64,000 bases of DNA from Zunongwangia profunda SM-A87 (GTDB lineage Bacteria; Bacteroidota; Bacteroidia; Flavobacteriales; Flavobacteriaceae): the NCBI RefSeq assembly GCF_000023465.1, contig NC_014041.1, positions 5,013,501 to 5,077,500 of the forward strand, read 5' to 3'. Position 1 is the first letter of the stretch; the number at the start of each line of letters is the position of its first letter. A program made the translations under genes and the position numbers. Of the stretch, positions 29,063 through 39,700 are shown piece after piece. The notes under the pieces are model-generated. The model ran no database searches, had not been told where the DNA came from, and saw only the letters and a list, made by a program, of their open reading frames with translations.

Positions 29063-30910
29063 ATGAAAAATATAACATATACGATAATCCTCATCATCTG
29101 CGTACTATCTTTTTCTTGTACCGATTATTTAGACAAGGCCCCGGAAGATCAGCTAACCCTTGAGAAGGTTTTTAATGATAAAACCAGGACCGAAGATTGG
29201 CTGGCGGGAATTTATTCCAGTGTGCCAGATCCATATTTTGCCATGCTTAAAGATATTGGATATGATGCTTTGGGCGATGATATGGCTCCCTCTACGGGAT
29301 GGGAACAGTTTGGCTGGAACGTGATAGCCAAGCAAACAGGCAATTGGAGCCCCTCATCTTCCTGGGATAGTAATTACTGGGACATCCTACCCAAACGTAT
29401 CAGGTCTGCTTTTATTTTTATAGAAAATGTTAGGCCGCTACCCTCCCAAAAGGTTACAGAAGAAGATGTTGAAAATATGAGAAATGAAGCCCGCTTCCTT
29501 GTCGCCTATTATTACTGGCTGTTGATAGAAGCTTATGGCCCCGTTCCATTTACTGATAAGATCGTTACGGCCGATGAGAACTTATTAAAAGAGCGAAGAC
29601 CATTTGACGAAATCGTAGCCTGGATTGACAACGAGCTTAAAGAGGTTTCTAACGAATTACCCGATAGCTATTCCGATGGTTCAAAATTTGGTAGAGCGAC
29701 CTCTGTAATGGCCCTGGCAGTAAGAGCAAGAATGTTATTATTTGCTGCCAGTCCTCTGGTTAATGGAAATAAAGATTATGATGGTTTTGTAAATAGCCTT
29801 GGTGAACCTTTATTTAATACAACGTATGATCCTCAAAAATGGGTTAAAGCTGCAGACGCATGCAAAGAATTAATTGACGTAGCCCATACCGCCGGTCATG
29901 ACCTCTATTATGAGTATAATGAAGACGGATCAATAGACCCATTTCTTTCATATCAAAATATGATGTTTAGAAAGACAACAGATGGAAATAAAGAAATACT
30001 ATTTGCCCGTCCGGATAATAATCACTGGGAATACGACAAGCATGCACAACCAAGAGGTACGGGAGGAAATGGCGGCCTTGGTGTCACTCAATCACTGGTA
30101 GATGCCTTCTTTATGGAGAATGGATTACCTATTGATGATCCTAATTCTGGTTATAAGGAAAAAGGATTTTCAGAAGAGGCCGAATATCGCAATACCAACT
30201 GGATAGAAGTTCAGGGAAATCAGGAGGGAAAAGAAGGACAGGTGACCTTGCCCGATACCTATAATATGTATACCCATCGTGAGCCTCGTTTCTATATCTC
30301 AGTGTTATATAACAGGGCCTGGTATAGAAGAGAGAACCGTACTACGCGATTTATGCTGGGGGAATGGGATGGTGGTCCAACCCACGATGCACCACAAAAT
30401 GGGTATTTGGTTAGAAAAAAAGTACATCCAGATCATGATCCAAGGGCAGGAATCAATCCATATAGACCAGGAATTTTATATCGTTTAGGGGAAGCCTATC
30501 TAAATTATGCAGAAGCTTTAAACGAATCTGATCCTGGAAATCCGCAAATTCTGGAATATGTTAACCTTATACGAGAGCGAGCAGGAATTCCTGATCTTCC
30601 GGCAGGAATGACTCAAGCCCAAATGAAAGAAGCCATACGAAGGGAACGCAGGGTGGAATTAAACTGTGAATCGGGTATACGATATAGAGATATACGAAGA
30701 TGGAAAATTGGTGAAGAAACACTAGACAGGGATTTTTATGGGATGAATTTCTTTGGTACCGAATATTGTGACGAAGAAAATAACCCCGATTGCTTCTTTC
30801 AAAGAACCGTTTATCAAACACGTAGGTTCTCTAAAAAGAACTACTGGGTTCCTATCCATCAAACGGAAATTGATATCAATCCCGATTTAGTTCAAAATCC
30901 GTTCTGGTAA
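29063..30910 (+). CDS. SusD/RagB family nutrient-binding outer-membrane lipoprotein (PUL 2)
   Basis: A 615-aa lipoprotein partner of the preceding SusC, with lipobox LSFSC (Cys19) followed by TDYLDKAPEDQ. The SusD fold is shown by the N-terminal helical region (NEARFLVAYYYWLLIEAYG) and the C-terminal signature (RLGEAYLNYAEALNE, RRERRVELNCESGIRYRDIR, terminal NPDLVQNPFW). It binds the glycan at the cell surface above SusC. The 160-nt gap after it, before the oxidoreductase, has no strong terminator, so the genes may be cotranscribed. Confidence 0.95.
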   Translation: MKNITYTIILIICVLSFSCTDYLDKAPEDQLTLEKVFNDKTRTEDWLAGIYSSVPDPYFAMLKDIGYDALGDDMAPSTGWEQFGWNVIAKQTGNWSPSSSWDSNYWDILPKRIRSAFIFIENVRPLPSQKVTEEDVENMRNEARFLVAYYYWLLIEAYGPVPFTDKIVTADENLLKERRPFDEIVAWIDNELKEVSNELPDSYSDGSKFGRATSVMALAVRARMLLFAASPLVNGNKDYDGFVNSLGEPLFNTTYDPQKWVKAADACKELIDVAHTAGHDLYYEYNEDGSIDPFLSYQNMMFRKTTDGNKEILFARPDNNHWEYDKHAQPRGTGGNGGLGVTQSLVDAFFMENGLPIDDPNSGYKEKGFSEEAEYRNTNWIEVQGNQEGKEGQVTLPDTYNMYTHREPRFYISVLYNRAWYRRENRTTRFMLGEWDGGPTHDAPQNGYLVRKKVHPDHDPRAGINPYRPGILYRLGEAYLNYAEALNESDPGNPQILEYVNLIRERAGIPDLPAGMTQAQMKEAIRRERRVELNCESGIRYRDIRRWKIGEETLDRDFYGMNFFGTEYCDEENNPDCFFQRTVYQTRRFSKKNYWVPIHQTEIDINPDLVQNPFW

Positions 30911-31070
30911 TTAAAAAACAATTAACAACTAAAAAATTATAAATAATCAAGTAAAGTAAATCGTTTTAGCTAATTTTTATATTTTTATAGTTCAGGATCA
31001 ACCGATTTCCAGGTTGATCCGCTATTTAAAAATAAAACGAAATCCGAATACCCTAATTAAAACTAAAATC

Positions 31071-32546
31071 ATGGACGACAAAAAAGAGAAAAAAACCTTC
31101 TCAAGAAGGAAGTTTATATCCCGAACCGCCACTGTTGCTGCCGGGATAAGCATTGTTCCAAGGCATGTTCTTGGAGGAGTTGGATATACGGCTCCCAGTG
31201 ATGCGCTAAATATTGCAGGTATTGGCGTAGGCGGAATGGGAGCTGCTAACCTGGGAAATATAACTGGGCAAAATATTGTAGCCCTTGCAGATGTAGACTG
31301 GAAATATGCAGCCGGAACCTTTAACAGGTATCCCAAAGCTAAGAAGTATAAAGATTATCGAAAGATGTTCGATGATATGAGCAAAGATATTGATGCTGTT
31401 GTGATTGCCACTCCGGATCATACTCACGCGATAACAGCTGCAGATAGTATGAAATTAGGCAAGCATGTGTATCTTCAAAAGCCACTTACCCATTCTATTT
31501 ATGAATCACGTTATTTAACCCAATTAGCAAAAGAAACTGGAGTAGCCACGCAAATGGGAAATCAGGGACATTCTGGTGAAGGCACTCGATTATTCGCCGA
31601 ATGGATACAAAATGGCGAAATTGGCGACCCGATAGAAGCCCATTCCTGGACAAATCGCCCTATATGGCCCCAGGGACTGGAACGACCAAAAGAGCAACCT
31701 CCTGTTCCCGCTACCCTGGATTGGGATCTTTTTATCGGTCCTGCTAACTACAGACCTTACCATCCTTCGTATACCCCATGGAACTGGAGAGCATGGTGGG
31801 ATTTTGGAACCGGCGCTTTAGGCGACATGGGATGTCACCTGATAGATCCGGTATATTTTGCCCTAAACCTGGGACAGCCTATCGCCTTTGAGGGAAGTTC
31901 TTCACAGGTCAATACTGAAAGTGCCCCTATAGCCGAAAAGGTGACCTACTACTTCCCGGAAAGAAAAAAGCTGAAAAACATAAAAATGCCCGAACTCAAA
32001 TTTACCTGGTATGACGGCGGTTTATTACCAGAACGACCTGAAGGTATGATCCCTGGAAAAATCATGGGAGACGATGGCGGCGGAGCTATGGTTGTAGGAA
32101 CTAAAGGAACCATTATTTGTAGTACTTACGGTCGTGATCCCTATATCGTAGGCAGGGAAAACGATCCTCCTAAGGTTAAAAAAACCATCCCACGTGTTTC
32201 TACCAGTCACGAAATGGATTGGGTTAGAGCCTGTAAAGAACCTAAGGGAAGCCGTACGGAAGCCAGTTCTAATTTTATGTATTCAGGACCGTTTAATGAA
32301 GTGGTGGTGATGGGAGATCTGGCCGTGCGTTTACAGGATTTAAAGAAAAAACTGGAATGGGATGCCGAAAAAATGGAAATCACCAATATCAATGATAACG
32401 AAGAAATTAGGGTGGTAACTTCTGATAAGTTTACCGTGGTAGAAGGGGATCCTAAATTCGATACCCAGTATGCCACAATTAATGCAAAACAGGCATCACA
32501 AGAGTATATCAAACATAATTACAGAGAAGGTTGGAAATTATCATAA
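31071..32546 (+). CDS. Gfo/Idh/MocA family oxidoreductase with Tat signal
   Basis: A 491-aa NAD(P)-dependent sugar oxidoreductase. The ATG at 31071 is preferred because it puts a twin-arginine signal near the N-terminus (TFSRRKFISR, Arg12-Arg13, then a hydrophobic stretch and a possible cleavage site), so the folded, cofactor-loaded enzyme is exported. The Rossmann domain has GIGVGGMGAANL and VIATPDHTHA, then LQKPLTHS in place of the EKP motif. The substrate domain contains GDMGCHLIDP. Exported members of this group oxidise the C3 hydroxyl of glycosides. The neighbouring DUF1080 gene supports a 3-keto-glycoside pathway. Confidence 0.9.
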   Translation: MDDKKEKKTFSRRKFISRTATVAAGISIVPRHVLGGVGYTAPSDALNIAGIGVGGMGAANLGNITGQNIVALADVDWKYAAGTFNRYPKAKKYKDYRKMFDDMSKDIDAVVIATPDHTHAITAADSMKLGKHVYLQKPLTHSIYESRYLTQLAKETGVATQMGNQGHSGEGTRLFAEWIQNGEIGDPIEAHSWTNRPIWPQGLERPKEQPPVPATLDWDLFIGPANYRPYHPSYTPWNWRAWWDFGTGALGDMGCHLIDPVYFALNLGQPIAFEGSSSQVNTESAPIAEKVTYYFPERKKLKNIKMPELKFTWYDGGLLPERPEGMIPGKIMGDDGGGAMVVGTKGTIICSTYGRDPYIVGRENDPPKVKKTIPRVSTSHEMDWVRACKEPKGSRTEASSNFMYSGPFNEVVVMGDLAVRLQDLKKKLEWDAEKMEITNINDNEEIRVVTSDKFTVVEGDPKFDTQYATINAKQASQEYIKHNYREGWKLS

Positions 32547-32573
32547 TAACAGGTTGTATATAAATATAAAAGA

Positions 32574-33419
32574 ATGAAAAGAAAAATAAGCTCATCAGGA
32601 ATTACAAAAACGATCAATTTGCAGTTGGCAGCGCTTTTTATATCAGGTACTGTGCTGATAGGCTGTGGAGAAAGCAAAAAGAAATCATCAGACGAAGAGA
32701 CAGTCGATACGGCAGCAAATACTGAAGAAACAGTTGCGGCTACCTCTCCCAATCAACTATCTGAAAAAGAGAAAGAAGAGGGTTGGAAATTATTGTTTGA
32801 CGGTAAAAGCACCGATGGTTGGCGAGGCTACCTTAAAGATTCTTTCCCTGAAAAAGGATGGATCATTGAAGACGGAGCCTTAAAAGTTCAGGGGGCAGGT
32901 ACTGGAGAAGCCGGTAATGGAGGAGATATCATCTTTGATGAGGAATTTAAAGATTTTGAACTTTCCCTGGAATGGAAAATTTCGGAAGGAGGAAACAGCG
33001 GAATTTTTTATTTAGCAGAAGAGATAGAAGGAGAGCCTATTTTCACTTCGGCTCCTGAAATGCAGATTCTTGATAATGACAGGCATCCGGATGCCAAATT
33101 AGGTAAGGATGGCAACAGGCAGGCGGGCTCTTTATACGATTTAATACCTGCCAGACCACAAAATGCTAAACCTGTAGGAGAATGGAATAAAGTGTCTGTT
33201 CTTGTATACCGGGGAACTGTTGTACATACCCAAAACGGCGAAAATGTTGTGGAATATCACTTATGGACCGATGAATGGAAAGAAATGATTAAAGACAGTA
33301 AGTTTAAAGACTGGAAGAGTTTTCTAAATGCCGGAGGGGATGATAAAAAAGGCTATATCGGACTTCAGGATCATGGCGATGATGTATGGTTTAGAAATAT
33401 AAAAATAAAAGAGCTATAA
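32574..33419 (+). CDS. DUF1080 (3-keto-disaccharide hydrolase) lipoprotein
   Basis: A 281-aa lipoprotein with lipobox VLIGC (Cys31), an acidic linker (about 35-65) and one DUF1080 jelly-roll domain. Visible motifs are LLFDGKSTDGWRGY, FELSLEWKISEGGNSGIFY and the end GYIGLQDHGDDVWFRNIKIK. DUF1080 proteins hydrolyse or eliminate 3-keto-glycosides made by Gfo/Idh/MocA-type oxidoreductases. Here it starts 27 nt after such a gene, so the two probably act in sequence in the periplasm or on the outer membrane. It is the last gene of PUL 2 and is followed by a strong terminator. Confidence 0.9.
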   Translation: MKRKISSSGITKTINLQLAALFISGTVLIGCGESKKKSSDEETVDTAANTEETVAATSPNQLSEKEKEEGWKLLFDGKSTDGWRGYLKDSFPEKGWIIEDGALKVQGAGTGEAGNGGDIIFDEEFKDFELSLEWKISEGGNSGIFYLAEEIEGEPIFTSAPEMQILDNDRHPDAKLGKDGNRQAGSLYDLIPARPQNAKPVGEWNKVSVLVYRGTVVHTQNGENVVEYHLWTDEWKEMIKDSKFKDWKSFLNAGGDDKKGYIGLQDHGDDVWFRNIKIKEL

Positions 33420-33455
33420 GAATCATAAACCGTTTATTATCATAAAATAGCAACA

Positions 33456-33486
33456 CAAAAGCCTTACAGAAAATGTAAGGCTTTTG
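33456..33486. terminator. Bidirectional intrinsic terminator
   Basis: CAAAAGCCTTACA (33456-33468) pairs perfectly with TGTAAGGCTTTTG (33474-33486) around a 5-nt loop. It lies between PUL 2 (+) and the convergent peptidase-like gene (-), ending both. Confidence 0.85.
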
Positions 33487-33510
33487 CATTTCAATGAAGT
33501 AGAAAAATAA

Positions 33511-34164
33511 TCAATCCATATTCCAAATAGCTAAAAAACGTTCTTTAAACGCTAATGCTTCATCTTTAGAATGACCATCTTCAATATATAGCTTCATGGA
33601 TAAGATTCTTTTTTGTCCACTGGGATGTGAGAACACTTCTCCTCCAAATATCTCCTGAAGTGTTTCAAAATCACCTTGAATCAATTTGAATTTTTCCGGC
33701 TTTTTAATATGAATCAAATGAATTGCGATCAGATCTGCCAGATACTCGGCTTTTTGATAGTCATTGGTGCTATTTCCCTTTGGAATAGTCGCTGCAAGAT
33801 TAAATATCTTCGCCTGAGGTAGCGTTGCCATATGAGCTACTTCATGAGTAAGAGCAAAGAGCTGAATGGCTTCATTCTCTAAATCAATCAATCCCTGACT
33901 CACTTCTAAATAATCCGAAGCAGCACCCGCATCAATATTTACATCTTCAGCATTAATATGAATTTCTTGTGGAGGATTCACATCAGGAATATCCTTAAAC
34001 AGCGGAATGACCGAATCTTTATATAAGCTTACCAGCTTTTCTTTTTTGGTTTCCGATTGGGACTCCGGATTGGATGAATCCTCATCATTGCTCTGATTTT
34101 CGGAATGATGCTCATCACAAGCCCATAAAATTCCGAGAAGGAGAAGCAAAAAGTATTTATTCAT
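33511..34164 (-). CDS. Putative M48-like zinc metalloprotease lipoprotein
   Basis: A 217-aa lipoprotein with lipobox ILWAC (Cys16) and a low-complexity acidic linker (about 17-42). It contains a zinc-metallopeptidase motif His107-Glu-Val-Ala-His111 in LTHEVAHMA, and a possible third ligand Glu140 in KAEYLADLIA, the HExxH...ExxxD layout of M48-type gluzincins. The protein is short for an M48 enzyme and lacks the usual membrane segments, so it is a minimal periplasmic or outer-membrane form. It begins only 17 nt after a terminator, so it either has its own promoter there or depends on read-through. The substrate is unknown. Confidence 0.65.
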   Translation of the reverse strand: MNKYFLLLLLGILWACDEHHSENQSNDEDSSNPESQSETKKEKLVSLYKDSVIPLFKDIPDVNPPQEIHINAEDVNIDAGAASDYLEVSQGLIDLENEAIQLFALTHEVAHMATLPQAKIFNLAATIPKGNSTNDYQKAEYLADLIAIHLIHIKKPEKFKLIQGDFETLQEIFGGEVFSHPSGQKRILSMKLYIEDGHSKDEALAFKERFLAIWNMD

Positions 34165-34180
34165 TCTTTCTATTTTATAA

Positions 34181-34217
34181 AAAAAGCAAGCATTCCAGGG
34201 GAATACTTGCTTTTTTT
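34181..34217 (-). terminator. Intrinsic terminator after the lipoprotein gene at 34235
   Basis: AAAAAGCAAG and ATTCC (34181-34195) pair with GGAAT and CTTGCTTTTT (34200-34215) with one mismatch, leaving a short loop and T/A tracts on each side. On the minus strand it directly follows the stop of the 345-aa lipoprotein gene. Confidence 0.8.
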
Positions 34218-34234
34218 GCTATGGCTAATCTTTA

Positions 34235-35272
34235 TTATTCTGCGTAGTAGGTAAAATTACTGGTATACGTTACTCCTGCCTCCGCATTAGAATATGATGA
34301 TGAAACTGGGTAATCATCTGTATTGTACTCATAAGACAATTCCTCATCGGCCTCACTTCTAGTAATAGGATTATTGGTATTTACACCATCAATACTTGCC
34401 TTGATTGCAGCATAGGCAGCAGGATAAATACCTTTATATGGGTTATTCTTGTCATCATAAGTAGCTTCTACAGTGTTAGACTGGGCTGTACCTCTCACAA
34501 ACTTGATAACATTGCCGTTATCATCATAAGTAAATGTTCTGATGTCATCTACAGTAGGTTCTTCTAACTGATGATTTGTTCTTTCTTCTCGTGCTAATAA
34601 ATCTTGCTCATTATAACTGTATGTAAAGACATATTTTAAGGCATCATCTTCAAACTCTTCAGCCTTGGTGATTTTACCATCTTCATAAGTATACTCTGTT
34701 CTTCCTCCGTTGTGAGTTTTTTCGGTTACTTGATTTTTATCATCATAAATAAGGGTATACTCTACCGTATCAAAACCGTCAAATGTTGTATAACTATTTA
34801 CAAATCCTGAAGTCTCGTCATACGTGTAGCTTGTAGTTTCTTCCAGAACAAAAAAGCTATAATCATCAACAGTGGTAACTGTTTTTAATCGAGAACCACT
34901 ACCTACTTCTCCGCGTACGTTTACGGTTACCGTATATTCTTTTACAGAACCATCTTCTGCAGTAACGGTAAAAGTTTTGGCTTCACCATCCACAAAATCT
35001 ACCTGTTCTCCAGATGCAGGAGTAATCGTTGCTCCTTCAGAAATAGCAATATTCGGAATGATATCTTCTAATGATGTTCCAAAAGGAACGCTTACAGTGA
35101 TATTGGTACCAAGATCATAGTTAATATCGCTTTCATTAACATTATTAAACGTAAGACTGAAATCTGTAATTTCAGCCAATGAAGAAGGCTGTACAGCATT
35201 ATCATCATCACTTGAGCAGGAGGTCAAGGCTATGGCGATAAAAGCAAAAATAATTGAGAATGTTTTTTTCAT
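34235..35272 (-). CDS. Surface lipoprotein with DUF5018-like and YD-repeat-like regions
   Basis: A 345-aa predicted lipoprotein with lipobox ALTSC (Cys19) and the SSDDD tail common for flavobacterial surface export. Residues about 33-115 resemble the DUF5018/Ig-like beta domain (ITDFSLTF, AKTFTVTAEDGSVKEYTVTV). The rest consists of short tyrosine-rich repeats (TEYTYEDGKITK, RTFTYDDNGNVIKF) similar to RHS/YD-type beta-hairpins. The function is unknown, and display or binding at the surface is likely. Upstream, three TTAGGT copies (35292, 35302, 35316) occur in the gap to the SusD gene and could be a protein-binding array. Confidence 0.7.
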   Translation of the reverse strand: MKKTFSIIFAFIAIALTSCSSDDDNAVQPSSLAEITDFSLTFNNVNESDINYDLGTNITVSVPFGTSLEDIIPNIAISEGATITPASGEQVDFVDGEAKTFTVTAEDGSVKEYTVTVNVRGEVGSGSRLKTVTTVDDYSFFVLEETTSYTYDETSGFVNSYTTFDGFDTVEYTLIYDDKNQVTEKTHNGGRTEYTYEDGKITKAEEFEDDALKYVFTYSYNEQDLLAREERTNHQLEEPTVDDIRTFTYDDNGNVIKFVRGTAQSNTVEATYDDKNNPYKGIYPAAYAAIKASIDGVNTNNPITRSEADEELSYEYNTDDYPVSSSYSNAEAGVTYTSNFTYYAE

Positions 35273-35363
35273 GATTAAATGTTTAAGGTGTTTAGGTTAT
35301 CTTAGGTTTATATACTTAGGTAAGCTGCAAGATAAAATCAGCCCCACCCAAAAGTTTTTCAGA

Positions 35364-36680
35364 TTATAAATCAGGATTATTAATAATGGCATCGTTGGGG
35401 AGCAAAAGCGTATACCGCTCATCTCCTTCTTCTAACGTATAGCTATTACCATTATAGGTTTTTCGTATTTCCGGTTGTGTGGTTCTTCTTAGGTCATTCC
35501 ATCGATGTCCCTCAATGGCAAATTCTCTTCTACGTTCTTTTAAAATTTCGGTCAACAGGCTTTCATTATCCAGCGTATTTATAAAATCCTGATATGCAGA
35601 AAATCCAGATGGGGTATACCTGTTCTCCGCAAAATCAAGTAGTGTCTCTTTGGCACTATCCGTTTGATTTAAATGAGCGAGAGATTCAGCTATAATAAAG
35701 TATAACTCCGATGTCCTGTAACTCACTTTAAATTTATTTTGTGCACTTTTCTTAGAGTGATATCGGCCATCATTATACTGTTCAAAATAAAGCGAAAACC
35801 TCAAATCTGATTCCGGATCATAGGCTGCTATCAAATCATCAGATATACTTGCTTTTGCTACAAGCTCCAGATCAGCTATCTTTTCCAGGGCTAAAATGGA
35901 TTCCACTGAGTTATATTCTGACGGCATTATGGATGCATTATCATTAAGATTTTGAATATCAGCTTTTATGCTTAATGCTTCTTTCGAAAAGGCTATGGCT
36001 TCTTCCCAGTCTTGTTGATACAAGGCTACCCGGGCCCGAAATGCCAGTACTGCTATTTTTGAAAATCTGTAATTTAGTCCTTCCTCCTGTTGGCTCACCT
36101 TCACTAAAGCTTGTGCTTGTTCAAGATCAGTCAAAATTTGTGTATAGACGTCTTCCAAAGATTTTTTTGGATAGGCTTTTTCGGCATCATACTCGGTAAC
36201 TATAGGTACTGCCGGTTCTTCGTTTGTAGCATTCTTATCATAAGGTTTTGCGTATAAATTAACCAGTTCAAAATATTGCATGGATCTAAGTGCATAGGCC
36301 TCACCCACTAACTGGTCGATACTGTGTTGATCGCCTTCGATGTTATTCTGATTTTCTATAATATGATTACAGTAGAAAATAATAGTATAAAAACTGCCAT
36401 ATGGAAAAGATCTGGTAAGCGGACTCGCATTGCGATCATTCCATATAAAAATGTCTTCATATTGCTCAATTCCGGAAGCATTTGGATTTAATCGAAGCTC
36501 ATCACTGCGATAGCTGGTTAGAATCTTACCAAGATTAGTGATCGAATATGCAGAAGTTAGAAAACTTCTATAATCTTCTACGCTTTTTGGAATGACCTGA
36601 CCTACCGGTTGTACTTCCAAATAATCATCACAGGAAGTAAGGCCAATTATTAATGTAAAAAAGTAAAGTAGCTTTTTCAT
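35364..36680 (-). CDS. SusD/RagB family lipoprotein (protease locus)
   Basis: A 438-aa short SusD-like lipoprotein with lipobox GLTSC (Cys17) followed by DDYLEVQPVGQ. It has the RagB-like helical fold (EAYALRSMQYFELVNLYAKP) and the C-terminal signature RRREFAIEGHRWNDLRR. Short SusD/RagB proteins often pair with SusC/RagA transporters for peptides. Here the metalloprotease gene two genes upstream supports peptide rather than glycan capture (inference). It starts 21 nt after the susC stop. Confidence 0.92.
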   Translation of the reverse strand: MKKLLYFFTLIIGLTSCDDYLEVQPVGQVIPKSVEDYRSFLTSAYSITNLGKILTSYRSDELRLNPNASGIEQYEDIFIWNDRNASPLTRSFPYGSFYTIIFYCNHIIENQNNIEGDQHSIDQLVGEAYALRSMQYFELVNLYAKPYDKNATNEEPAVPIVTEYDAEKAYPKKSLEDVYTQILTDLEQAQALVKVSQQEEGLNYRFSKIAVLAFRARVALYQQDWEEAIAFSKEALSIKADIQNLNDNASIMPSEYNSVESILALEKIADLELVAKASISDDLIAAYDPESDLRFSLYFEQYNDGRYHSKKSAQNKFKVSYRTSELYFIIAESLAHLNQTDSAKETLLDFAENRYTPSGFSAYQDFINTLDNESLLTEILKERRREFAIEGHRWNDLRRTTQPEIRKTYNGNSYTLEEGDERYTLLLPNDAIINNPDL

Positions 36681-36701
36681 AGTACGGTGTTATAATCAGT
36701 A

Positions 36702-39700
36702 TTATAAAGAGAGATTAAATCCTGCCGAGATAATTTTCGGAATAGGTTGTGCGTATAAGCTGCCATAAGTTTCAGGATCAAAGTACCCGTCGTAATCGGT
36801 TCCGATCACAAACATGTTTCGGGCCTCCAGATTAAAATTTAAACCTGAAATTCTCAGTTTTTCCAGTTGCTTCTTAGGGAGTGCATAGCTTAACCGAATA
36901 CTACTAATTCGTATATAGGAAATATCTTTAAGCCATATATCCAGGTCTTTATAGGTATTGCCGGCATCGTAGGTATTGTACCAACTGTACAGCAGATTGG
37001 TATTGAATCCTGGCGAATTTGCTCCAATCAATGCAGGATATTTTCCTGTACCCGCTTTTAAAATATCCGTATTATAATTAGAACCCGGCTGAGCCTGAGT
37101 AGGGTTGTAAGTAGGCTCAGCTCTTACGGTTTGTTTAATATTGAAATTGGTTAAAACCCGAAGATCAAATTGTTTATACGAAAAGGTGTTTCTAAAACCA
37201 CCGGTAAACTTTGGCATCCCATCGCCCGCGTAGGTATATAAGTTTCTGTGATTCTCTCGTGATAACTGACTTCCATCTACTCCTTCTTCCAGATTATAAA
37301 ACTCTACCGCAGTTACTTTTCTTCCGTTTTTCCAGAATAATGGTAGGCCATTACTATCCAGCCCGGCTGTTTTAAGCGCAAAAATAGCCTTAACACTATA
37401 GCCTTTTAAAGAAGGCTTCAGGTTGTTTTCCGGTATTTCAATATCTTCAACCACACTTTTATTATGCGCGATATTCAGTCCGCTTGTCCATCTAAAATTC
37501 GGGGTGTTGATATTGGTGGTATTAATCGATAATTCATATCCCTTATTACTTACCGTAGCCCAGTTTGTACTTATAAAGTTATAACCGTTCTCCAGGGGAA
37601 TCGATCGTAAACCTATTAGATCTGTACTCTTTCTGGAATAATAATCTCCGGTTAGAAAAACACGATTATTAAACAGGCTCAAATCAAAACCGATGTTAGA
37701 AGATGTCGTTTTTTCCCATCTCAGGTTAGGGTTAGGTGCATTGGTTGCTCGTATAGCTTCTTCATTGGTTCCCGGAAGTATCGAGACATTATTATATTGA
37801 CCCACAACAAAAGGAGAAGTAGATTTATCGATATTTCCCTGCACCCCGTAAGAAGCTCTAAGTTTAAGCATATCTATAGCATCAATATTTGCCATAAAAT
37901 CCTCCTTATCTAAATTCCATGAACCTGCAAAAGACCATATTGGCAGGTATCGATATTTAGGGTTTACACCAAATAAGTTAGAGCCATCATATCTTAAACT
38001 CCCAAATACGGTATATTTCCTGTCCAGTGTATAGGATGCAGTTCCATAAAATGATGCAAAAACATTCTCATTATAGGTCTTTTTATAGGTATCGAATAAC
38101 GAATTCTTCAAAGCCAATTCATTAGTAATTGGAATGGTAGTGAGCGTATTCGAATTAAAACCGAATCCTTTGGTATGGATCTCAGTATGCTTGTTTTGTC
38201 TGAACTCGGTTCCTAACATCAGATCCAGCTCATGCCTTTTATTAAAAGTAGTGTTATAATTTGCGGTTGTTTTCCAGTTATACTGAAACACATCGGCGTT
38301 CCAGTTTTGGATAATTCCGCCTTCCGGCATATAATAATCATAGCCACCACTCACGCTGTATCTTGATTGCTGACGATATTTACGCGTATAATAACTGTTT
38401 TTATCGCTTACCTTTTCTGTACTATTAAAATCTAGTTGTAGCCCTAGTTGCGTAGAAAATTTTAAGTCCTCATTAAAATCATAATCAATATTAAAAATTG
38501 ATTTCAATGAATTTGCTTTATACTCATGCGCTGTATTTCTTCGTTCTTCAAGAACATTATAATTAAGATTTAGATCTGAGCGTTCTACCAGATCCGGGTC
38601 ATACACATAATTGCCGGCGGCATCGGTTAATCTAAGGTATGGATTGGCATGCCTGGCATAATACGCCGGGTTTGTATAAGCATCAGCCCCAGATATATAA
38701 GATGAAGTTCTGTTTTGGCTTCCAAATAAGGCCACCCCAACCTTTAATTTATCGGTAATCGAAAAATTATCTTTAAGGGTTATATTAAAACGCTTTTGAC
38801 CAGTGCCAATAGTTGTTCCCTGTTCATCAAAAAGGCCGGCAGAGAAATAATAATCATTATTTTCACTACCTCCAGAGATACTAAGCGTATACTGCTGATT
38901 TACGGCCATTTGGTATAACTCCTTTCCCCAGTTGGTATTCACGTTTCTAAGCTCATTAATGGCGTTTTGAGCTGTTGAAGAAATGGCGTCGAACCCATTA
39001 TTCTGAAAATTATCGTACTGATTATAATTATTTAAAATTCGGGCAACCGCTCCCCTGTTTTGCTGATAGGTAAGATCCGGTCTGCTAGCCAGGTAAAGTT
39101 CTAAATCTACCTTTTGCGAAGCATTCAATAAATTCAGTTTGCTAAAGTCTGGTCGTTGCGTCACAAATACATTGGCATTGGTATTTATACGCATTGCCCC
39201 TCTCTTACCTTTTTTACTGGTAATGACAATTACGCCATTTGCCGCACGGGCTCCATAAATTGAAGTAGCCGAGGCATCCTTCAACACGGTGATACTTTCT
39301 ATATCTCCGGGATTTAATCCCGCGATAGGCGAAGATTGAAGATTATCAATATTATCTTTATCTCTAAAATCTTCCGGAATATCATCGCCCTGTAACGGAA
39401 TTCCATCAAGTACCCATAGCGGATCTGAAGAACCATTTAGCGTAGCGATACCACGAATCGAAATTTTCGAGGCTGCACCGGGAGCACCCGTGGTAGGCTG
39501 TACCATTACCCCTGGTAACTGTCCGGTTAACATCTGGTCTACCGTTGCCACACCAGCCTGCTCAATTTCTGCTACATCAACCTTCGCATAAGCCGATGTC
39601 GCCTTCCTTTTTTCAATTTTCTGATATCCAGTGATAATAACCTCATCAAGATTCTCTGAACTTTCTTTTAGTGTGATCCTTAAATTTTTAGTGTTATTCC

